19,823 nt of DNA from Planctomycetota bacterium (GTDB taxonomy: Bacteria > Planctomycetota > UBA1135): contig NVWJ01000013.1 of the NCBI GenBank assembly GCA_002746235.1, positions 43,565 to 63,387 on the forward strand, read 5' to 3'. Made by a program: the position numbers and the translations under genes. Below the pieces are notes generated by a model. That model saw nothing but the letters and a program-made list of their open reading frames with translations. It searched no databases and was not told the DNA's origin. Positions 14,825-19,823 of this stretch are shown here, piece after piece. The first letter of the stretch is position 1. Each line of letters opens with the position of its first letter.

Positions 14825-15412
14825 TTAGTTCTCCTCGCCTAAGCTTGGCGGGTTATTCAAGTAACGGCCTAAATCATGGACATAGGTCACAAGTTCTGCT
14901 GGTTCGCCATTCCAGTTGGCGACAAAACGTTGGTAATGGTTACGGGCCCGGCCGGTTTGGCCGAGGTCAATCGCGGTTTGTGCAGCAATCAAGTCGGTCC
15001 ATAGACTAGGACCTCCGGAGTCAAGAAGGTCTTGCGCGACTAGTTCAAGCTCCTGCACCAAAGCAGCATCGGGATGTTCCTCATGCGCTCGAAGTTGGAA
15101 TAAAGAATAAAGCAGAGCCTCACGCATGGCACTGGCCTGACTGTATTGATCAACCGAAAATCGCAAGACAACCGAAGCGCCTTCAAAGTCTCCAGATTCG
15201 TAGCGCTCTCGAGCCTCGGCGAAGAAACGCGGATAAAGGCTTTCACGCCACTTGGCATCGTTCGCTACGGCCTCAAATTTGTTTTCTGCTTGGCTTAGAA
15301 GGCCAGCGTCTAGGTCGGCAATGATTTGATCCCCCAAGGCCACTGGGTTGCTAGGGGCGCTGGCGCAAGAAGCGAACAGAGCGACGAGTAGAATTAAACT
15401 TTGCTTCATCAT
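14825..15412 (-). CDS. Lipoprotein with TPR-like helical repeats
   Basis: The product has 195 residues from ATG 15412; a second Met codon follows directly. The signal ends FASC (Cys16), again with Phe at -3 like its neighbour, which suggests both are handled by the same lipoprotein pathway. The rest is helical, with TPR-like pairs such as FFAEARERYESGDFEGASVVLRFS and a second one around LGQTGRARNHYQRF. In TonB2- and Tol-type clusters a TPR-like periplasmic protein often follows the transducer gene (compare CpoB), which matches its place here, one gene after the TonB-like protein. Its partner is unknown. Its stop is one base from the next start. Confidence 0.8.
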   Translation of the reverse strand: MMKQSLILLVALFASCASAPSNPVALGDQIIADLDAGLLSQAENKFEAVANDAKWRESLYPRFFAEARERYESGDFEGASVVLRFSVDQYSQASAMREALLYSLFQLRAHEEHPDAALVQELELVAQDLLDSGGPSLWTDLIAAQTAIDLGQTGRARNHYQRFVANWNGEPAELVTYVHDLGRYLNNPPSLGEEN

Positions 15413-15427
15413 GAAAGAGGATGGTGG

Positions 15428-16366
15428 TTATGGGTGCCTTGGGGAAGGTTGGTAAGTGGTGCCATCGGAAAACTGAATCGATGTGATTTCAAAGTCATAC
15501 CCACCCTGCGGCGTGGTGATGTAGCGCAATACAAATTGTTGCACCGAAGAAATCTCTCTTCCAGAAGCCTGCAAGGCTCGACTGCGGCGGTCGATGGCCA
15601 AGGCCCACTCTGGAGAAGGAATGAGGACTCCAAAAAGGAAAACCTCATTGCGTGCCAAAACCGAACGGCGTAGTTCACGAAGAATGTCCGGTAGGTCGTT
15701 GTATGGATATCCAAACAGATCGCGGTATTGGCGGAATTGCTCGAGAGGTGGTTTTCCCGCTACTCGCACTACTTTCGGATTTTCTCGGCGAAAGGAAACT
15801 TCAAAATAATAAGGGCGGGAGTTGTTCGGGTCCAAGGCAGATTTCGGAACCATGACCATGCGCTCACCAAAATATTGACCGATGCTGATTTGTTCTTCAG
15901 CACTGGCAAGGAAAACCGAGTGAAAGCCTTTGCGTACTTCCCCGGATAGTTCTTGTTCAGCCGCAGCCAGCAGACTCGAATCTTGCATGACGGTTTCGGC
16001 GGAAAAATCAGGCTGGTCTTTTGCCTCCACTGATTCACCGTCTTCTTCTCCTTCTGGCGCGCCGGCCTCAGGGGGAGGCGGTGTGGCAGCAGCAAGGCTC
16101 TCTTCAGGAGTGAGCGATGCTTCGGCAGGGGAGGTCGTCTTTTCCACCGGATGGTTGGCCGAGGTTTCTGTCGGTGAAGCCTGTTCCGTAATTTCCCCAA
16201 CATCTTCCCCAACATCTTCCACTACGTTAGGCAGCAAAGCCATAAGGAAAGGCTCGGGCTTAGGTTCCAGCGCTGCATTGGGTTCCTGTGGCTGGTAAAG
16301 AAACACCCACCATGACAAGATTGCTGAGAAGCTGAGCAGCAAGGATTGACGGAAGAAGGATTTCAT
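15428..16366 (-). CDS. TonB/TolA-like single-pass inner-membrane protein
   Basis: The product has 312 residues. One N-terminal membrane anchor (about 8-26) is followed by a long acidic Pro/Glu/Ser/Thr-rich linker (about 30-125) able to span the periplasm, then a folded C-terminal domain (about 140-312). This is the layout of TonB or TolA, and the gene directly follows exbD with a 4-base overlap (ATGA). The C-terminal domain does not show the usual TonB ending and I cannot assign it; Arg and aromatic residues are frequent (FRQYRDLFGYPYNDL). The short N-terminal tail lacks an obvious SHLS-type TonB motif. The role as energy transducer is inferred from position and layout. Confidence 0.8.
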   Translation of the reverse strand: MKSFFRQSLLLSFSAILSWWVFLYQPQEPNAALEPKPEPFLMALLPNVVEDVGEDVGEITEQASPTETSANHPVEKTTSPAEASLTPEESLAAATPPPPEAGAPEGEEDGESVEAKDQPDFSAETVMQDSSLLAAAEQELSGEVRKGFHSVFLASAEEQISIGQYFGERMVMVPKSALDPNNSRPYYFEVSFRRENPKVVRVAGKPPLEQFRQYRDLFGYPYNDLPDILRELRRSVLARNEVFLFGVLIPSPEWALAIDRRSRALQASGREISSVQQFVLRYITTPQGGYDFEITSIQFSDGTTYQPSPRHP

Positions 16367-16833
16367 TCTTGGCCCTCTAGAAAACCGTTAGGGTTTCCGC
16401 CGGAGACTAAAAACATGACATTTTGAAAGCCGCGAAGGCGCAAGTGCTGCAAGAGGCCAATAGTCACGCCATGCCTAGCAGATTGGTCTCCTTGGATTTC
16501 GATGGCGATGTTTTCTGGCAAAGTATCGCCAAGCGCAGAGGCTAAAAGGGAATCGAACTCTTCAAGCGTGCTCACAATACCTTCCATATTCTGCACTCGA
16601 ATGCGGGAATCTTTATCCAAAGAGATCACTAGTTTTTCTAAATCCACCACGGAAGGGTTGGAGTCCGCTTCCACTTGAGGTAACTGCACTCGGAAAAGTT
16701 CCTCGGAAGGTGTCGATTTCGATTCGCTGAGCGCGAGAAGAGCGAACAGGAGAATGAACAGAACGTCCAGTAGCGGAGTAATCCCTTTTAAGGAAGGAGA
16801 ACTTGGCGCAAGGGCTTGCAGGGATCTACCCAT
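16363..16833 (-). CDS. ExbD/TolR-family biopolymer transport protein
   Basis: The product has 156 residues from ATG 16833. The frame extends 15 codons further but MGRSLQ at 16833 overlaps the exbB stop by only 8 bases and gives a normal N terminus. A single membrane helix near the start, SLKGITPLLDVLFILLFALLAL (quoted up to 20: GITPLLDVLFILLFALLAL), holds the conserved Asp23 that carries protons in ExbD/TolR. A periplasmic domain follows, ending in the TolR-like fold with NIAIEIQGDQSARHGVTIGL and NVMFLVSG. With the ExbB-like neighbour it forms the proton channel/motor. Confidence 0.9.
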   Translation of the reverse strand: MGRSLQALAPSSPSLKGITPLLDVLFILLFALLALSESKSTPSEELFRVQLPQVEADSNPSVVDLEKLVISLDKDSRIRVQNMEGIVSTLEEFDSLLASALGDTLPENIAIEIQGDQSARHGVTIGLLQHLRLRGFQNVMFLVSGGNPNGFLEGQE

Positions 16834-17335
16834 GGCTTTGCAGGCGCTTTTGCTCCACTTGGTCGACCACGGCTTCAAGACGTCGGGTTCTCGCCCCGAG
16901 CCATTCGTGATAAGCCAAGAGGAAGGCTTGGCCGAAAAGGAAAATGACCAGGCCTCCGACGGTGGTAAACAGTGCCGTAGCGAGTCCAGAGGCCAATACT
17001 TCTGCGGCAGCTATTCCGAGTTCTTCACTCCGAGTGAAAAAGGACATAGAAAGCCCAAGCACGGTACCAAACAAACCAAGGCTGGTTGCAAATTGGGCGA
17101 GGGCATCGATTCTATGCACTCCTTGCAGGGCATGATTCCGATCTTGTTCGACGCGTGCGGAAAGCTTTTCCAGTTTGGTAGAAGAAGCGCTTTCACGCAA
17201 AGACTTCGCCAAGCGATGGGTGGGGTTAAACAGTCCAAATAACACACGATCGAGAACTGAGGATAGAACCAATACCCAAACCCCGAGTAGGGCGTACATC
17301 ACCGGCCCGCCTTGCACGAAATACTTTGCCAACAT
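16826..17335 (-). CDS. ExbB/TolQ/MotA-family proton channel protein
   Basis: The product has 169 residues, short for the family but complete. There are three membrane helices: about 9-33 (GGPVMYALLGVWVLVLSSVL), about 78-100, with the signature GLFGTVLGLSMSF, and about 113-141, with GLATALFTTVGGLVIFLFG. The last two line the channel and contain the Thr/Gly residues typical of ExbB and TolQ. It overlaps exbD by eight bases and follows the coiled-coil gene by six, so the stoichiometric partners are translationally coupled. The cytoplasmic loop between helices 1 and 2 is reduced to about 40 residues. Confidence 0.92.
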   Translation of the reverse strand: MLAKYFVQGGPVMYALLGVWVLVLSSVLDRVLFGLFNPTHRLAKSLRESASSTKLEKLSARVEQDRNHALQGVHRIDALAQFATSLGLFGTVLGLSMSFFTRSEELGIAAAEVLASGLATALFTTVGGLVIFLFGQAFLLAYHEWLGARTRRLEAVVDQVEQKRLQSHG

Positions 17336-17341
17336 AGGCGC

Positions 17342-18079
17342 TTATCTCCGGCCAGGTAGATCGGGGAGCGGGAAGGTGAGGGCATGCGACAGAACATCTG
17401 CCGGTGGGGTCAAGGGCCAACGCTTCCAGTATTCCACGGGGTCGGCATCGAACAATAATTGACGGCCACGGACCGGGAACTTCCGCAAAAAGTCCTCCCG
17501 CAATTCAGGGTCTTCCATGAGCGGGTTGACTGGCTTGGCAGCTTCGGGTGCGAGACCAATCGCTCCAGAGGAAAAGGAAACATACTCCGGTTCCAAACCT
17601 TGAGCATCCATCTCTGCGGCCAAACTTTCTCGTTCTCTGCGGCGTCCGTCAATGCGAGTTTGTTCGGCGATTAGGGATTTGCGCCGTCGTTGCAAGAGAT
17701 TGTTTTCTTGTTCCAAAGCTTGAATCTCGGCTTTAAACCCAGCTGCATCAGACAAGGCAGCAGTCTGTGCTTCGGGGGCGGCGGCTACTCCGGCTCGGTT
17801 GAGGCTCAGATCATAAGAAGTTCGTTTTTGCACTAAGTCGCCTTGAATGTAATCCATTCTTGTGTCCAACTTATCGACCTTCTCTTGCAGGAATCGAATG
17901 GCTTGTTTTTCGCTGTTGCGAACACTTTCACCGCCGATCAAAATTGTTTGACGCATGCCATGAATCTGTTCGCGCAATTCTTCCGCGCTTGGTGAGCCTT
18001 CGTGGCCATGCGATTCCGGTGGCGTGGGTTCCTGGGCAAAGGGTAGCGCCAAGGTGAAAACAAGAAGCGGTGTGATCAT
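17342..18079 (-). CDS. Secreted coiled-coil protein
   Basis: The product has 245 residues. A signal peptide (MITPLLVFTLALPFAQ) is followed by a Pro/His-rich stretch and a long helical coiled coil (about 30-165) rich in Gln, Arg and Glu. The C-terminal 70 residues contain Pro and aromatics (FPVRGRQLLFDADPVEYWKRW) and look globular. No family is recognised. It lies between another coiled-coil gene and exbB with gaps of 14 and 6 bases, so a periplasmic accessory role for the ExbB/ExbD machine is the best inference. No clear ribosome-binding site is seen, which suggests coupling to the upstream gene. Confidence 0.82.
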   Translation of the reverse strand: MITPLLVFTLALPFAQEPTPPESHGHEGSPSAEELREQIHGMRQTILIGGESVRNSEKQAIRFLQEKVDKLDTRMDYIQGDLVQKRTSYDLSLNRAGVAAAPEAQTAALSDAAGFKAEIQALEQENNLLQRRRKSLIAEQTRIDGRRRERESLAAEMDAQGLEPEYVSFSSGAIGLAPEAAKPVNPLMEDPELREDFLRKFPVRGRQLLFDADPVEYWKRWPLTPPADVLSHALTFPLPDLPGRR

Positions 18080-18093
18080 GGTTAAAGGTGGGG

Positions 18094-19131
18094 TTATTGC
18101 GAGGAACCGGCAGAGCCATAGGCTTCACGCAGTAGGTCATTCGTACTATCTAAAGACAGGCCTGGAGCGTCTAAACCCTCCGCCGCAAAAGTAATCTTGC
18201 GCAAACTAGATTCTTGTAGCCAATCTAGAATGCCTGCCAACTCGGGGCTAGGTCCTTCCATGTCGCCTTGCAATTGAACCAGATTGGAGAAGGCAATAAG
18301 GATTTCTTGGGTGCGAGAACTCTTGGCGTAGCTGGTCATTAAATTTTCCAGGTTCATAAGGTCGACGCTCATTTGCAACCGAATCTGTCCAAGCGCTCCG
18401 AACATTTGCCCCATCAATAGATCGGTATCGACTTCGGGAGTTTGAGGTCCGCCTTCCATCCTGCGGGTACTCTGATTCACCAACTGGAGTCGCTTTTTGG
18501 CTAGAGAAAGCGCATCTCGTTCTTGTTGATAACGGTAGAGCAAACGATTCAAGCCCTTTTTCTTTTCTGCGGGCATGCCTGGCATCGGGCGGAAAGTGGA
18601 GCGGTCGAACTGCCCATCTTCCAAGACATCGACGAAAGCGCGAATCTCGTCCTGCACCTTACTTAGGGACCGAGTACGCGTTGCAATCGATGCCAAATTT
18701 TGCTCCTGAGTGCCAAAAAGCATGGCCAGTTCTTGCGGGCGCACTGCCGATGCCATTTGCCCAGCGTAGTAGCTAATGCGGTAGCGTTGGGATTCCAAGT
18801 AATCCACTAATCCAACTTGTTTGGCAACCACTTGGTTGAGGTAACCTGCGATGGCTTCAAGAATGGCGGCCTCATTGAAGTCGTTTTTCGGCGACGCAGT
18901 GGCACGTAAGTCCTCCAGAATTTGCCCAATCTCTTGCGCGACCTGCCGGCTTTCGCTGATTTCCTTCTGGTAAGTTTGCAGCTCTACGCGGAACTCTTGA
19001 AACTCTTTGATGGCATCGTCCAGCTCAAGCTCCTTGATGGTTACTGGGATATCGCGCTCTTGAGCAAAGATTGGGGTGCTTAACACAACGCAGACAAGCG
19101 CGGTTAATAGCCAAGGATGGAATTTTGTCAC
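18094..19131 (-). CDS. Secreted coiled-coil protein, first gene of the ExbB/ExbD operon
   Basis: The product has 345 residues from GTG 19131. I chose this start because it is preceded by GCAGGTG and opens directly with a signal peptide (MTKFHPWLLTALVCVVL..IFA|Q). The frame runs on to 19263, but that adds 44 residues without a signal. The mature protein is almost fully helical with heptad-like stretches (for example DAIKEFQEFRVELQTYQKEI) and a helix-breaking MPGMPAEKKKG linker near the middle. Its position matches that of the DUF3450 coiled-coil gene of TonB2-type clusters, but I do not see DUF3450 sequence features. An extracytoplasmic scaffold for the motor is inferred. A TATACT-like -10 (19271-19276, minus strand) lies upstream without a good -35. 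Confidence 0.82.
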   Translation of the reverse strand: MTKFHPWLLTALVCVVLSTPIFAQERDIPVTIKELELDDAIKEFQEFRVELQTYQKEISESRQVAQEIGQILEDLRATASPKNDFNEAAILEAIAGYLNQVVAKQVGLVDYLESQRYRISYYAGQMASAVRPQELAMLFGTQEQNLASIATRTRSLSKVQDEIRAFVDVLEDGQFDRSTFRPMPGMPAEKKKGLNRLLYRYQQERDALSLAKKRLQLVNQSTRRMEGGPQTPEVDTDLLMGQMFGALGQIRLQMSVDLMNLENLMTSYAKSSRTQEILIAFSNLVQLQGDMEGPSPELAGILDWLQESSLRKITFAAEGLDAPGLSLDSTNDLLREAYGSAGSSQ

Positions 19132-19263
19132 ACTTGCACCTGCTTTTTCATGAACATCAATGGGTGGATGGAATCTTGTGGAAAATCGGAATGCAACAAC
19201 TCCACGGTGGAAATGCTGCATGAATGCATGCTCAGAGATAGGTGAAATCCAATCCGCGAGCAC

Positions 19264-19629
19264 AGAAACCAGTATAGACCTCTAAGTTAGAATCTGGTGC
19301 GAATCTAGAGGGTAGCTGTAAAGGATTCATGATTAGTTGAGGAGGGGAACTCATATCGCTCACATTGCATAAGAGCATGCATCCAAGATGCCGCTGCCTA
19401 GCTTGACCCGGTTGTTAAGGAGTCGGGTCGGTTTCTTTTCCTTTGTCTTTAGAGGTAAGCCACAAGCATCTCCCTCGTGGGCTCAATTAGGTAAATAAAT
19501 GGCCTTTAGCCAGGGCCTACCACGTTTTCCTGAATCTCCGATAAACAAAGCGATTTCCTAAAACGAATCTATTTTATAGGGTAATATTCTTGCTCAGGCG
19601 CTGAATCGTCCCGAACCCCTAACATCCCC
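19264..19629. other. 366-base intergenic region between divergent genes
   Basis: No convincing gene is present. The region should hold the promoters of the minus-strand operon and of the plus-strand gene at 19630. A terminator-like hairpin lies at 19405-19443 on the plus strand, and a small repeat TGCAT/ATGCA near 19360-19380. The AT-rich tract at about 19565-19595 could belong to the promoter of the downstream gene. Confidence 0.5.
19405..19443 (+). terminator. Terminator-like hairpin with no upstream gene
   Basis: GACCCG (19405-19410) pairs with CGGGTC (19424-19429) across a 13-base loop, and a pyrimidine/T-rich tail (19431-19443) follows. On the plus strand no gene precedes it for more than 5 kb, so it either ends a short non-coding transcript or is incidental. 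Confidence 0.5.
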
Positions 19630-19823
19630 ATGAAATACCTAATCACCTCTCTCTTCCTGCTCTGCCTGATGGGCAGCAGCGCTTTAGCCAACATATCCTC
19701 CGGTGCAGAGGGCGAAGCCTCTCTATCCAAGGCCGAGCTAGATGCTCAGCAGCACCAGACCGACCGTAGGCACGGCGGTGGTGGATCCGGTGGCTTTGGC
19801 GGCCGTCATGGCGGCAGTGGATC
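19630..19823 (+). CDS. Secreted Gly/His-rich protein (partial, runs off the window)
   Basis: An open frame begins at ATG 19630 and is still open at the last base (64 codons visible). The first 21 residues form a signal peptide (MKYLITSLFLLCLMGSSALA, cleavage after ALA). The mature start is ordinary, then turns into a low-complexity tract of Gly, His, Arg and Ser (RRHGGGGSGGFGGRHGGSG). Such tails may bind metals or act as disordered surface material; no function can be assigned. It is divergent from the ExbB/ExbD operon. The rest of the gene lies outside the window. Confidence 0.7.
   Translation, partial: MKYLITSLFLLCLMGSSALANISSGAEGEASLSKAELDAQQHQTDRRHGGGGSGGFGGRHGGSG

Noticed and set aside
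18094..19131. Assigning the first coiled-coil protein of the ExbB/ExbD operon to DUF3450
   Set aside because: Only the position in the operon matches; the Trp-containing sequence features I would expect of DUF3450 are not visible.

Overview
The window looks like chromosomal DNA of a Gram-negative-type bacterium, most plausibly a planctomycete. The reasons are the secreted proteins with long FG-GAP repeat arrays (GDVNGDGFAD-type), secreted proteins ending in short beta-rich domains, a fused shikimate-pathway enzyme, HEAT-like secreted proteins and many lipoprotein or signal-peptide proteins of no recognised family. The taxonomic call is inference from protein style. No database was searched.

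Region 1 (1-7545, + strand) is a tightly packed housekeeping run: the tail of a probable phosphatidylserine synthase, folK (folate), panC (pantothenate), ispE (isoprenoid MEP pathway), a Rossmann/DUF2520 protein, a three-domain AroD-AroE-AroK fusion (dehydroquinate dehydratase, shikimate dehydrogenase, shikimate kinase) and a secreted HEAT-like repeat protein. Gaps are -4 to +31 bases, so most of it probably forms one transcription unit.

Region 2 (7546-8040) holds an initiator tRNA-Met with its own promoter and a strong intrinsic terminator. It is followed by two more partial copies of the unit 'tRNA 3' end plus terminator hairpin', in tandem at 134 and 139 base spacing, which resembles the RTT repeats behind E. 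coli tyrT. A fourth, shorter copy lies about 6.2 kb downstream (14185-14213) and shares 29 identical bases with the third copy. The segment between copies 3 and 4 is therefore bracketed by direct repeats derived from a tRNA end.

Region 3 (8007-14184) is that bracketed segment, and it looks like accessory DNA. It carries a secreted protein of unknown function, a seven-blade FG-GAP propeller protein, a thioredoxin-fold protein interrupted by an in-frame UGA, and a divergent tetR / CPBP membrane-protease pair. The UGA is the best candidate for something undescribed here. It keeps frame, sits in the redox-site region (C84...U92), and is followed at the right distance by a hairpin that meets the bacterial SECIS description, so I annotate one 357-residue putative selenoprotein. 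The tetR/CPBP spacer carries two matching 16-base near-palindromes exactly 40 bases apart, laid over a good sigma-70-type promoter.

Region 4 (14260-19131, - strand) is a seven-gene operon: two secreted coiled-coil proteins, ExbB/TolQ-like, ExbD/TolR-like, a TonB/TolA-like single-pass protein with an unrecognised C-terminal domain, a lipoprotein, and a FlgO-like lipoprotein. Together they look like a proton-motive-force-driven machine spanning the envelope, organised roughly like a TonB2-type cluster but with unfamiliar partners. The window ends in the start of a secreted Gly/His-rich protein (19630 onward, + strand).
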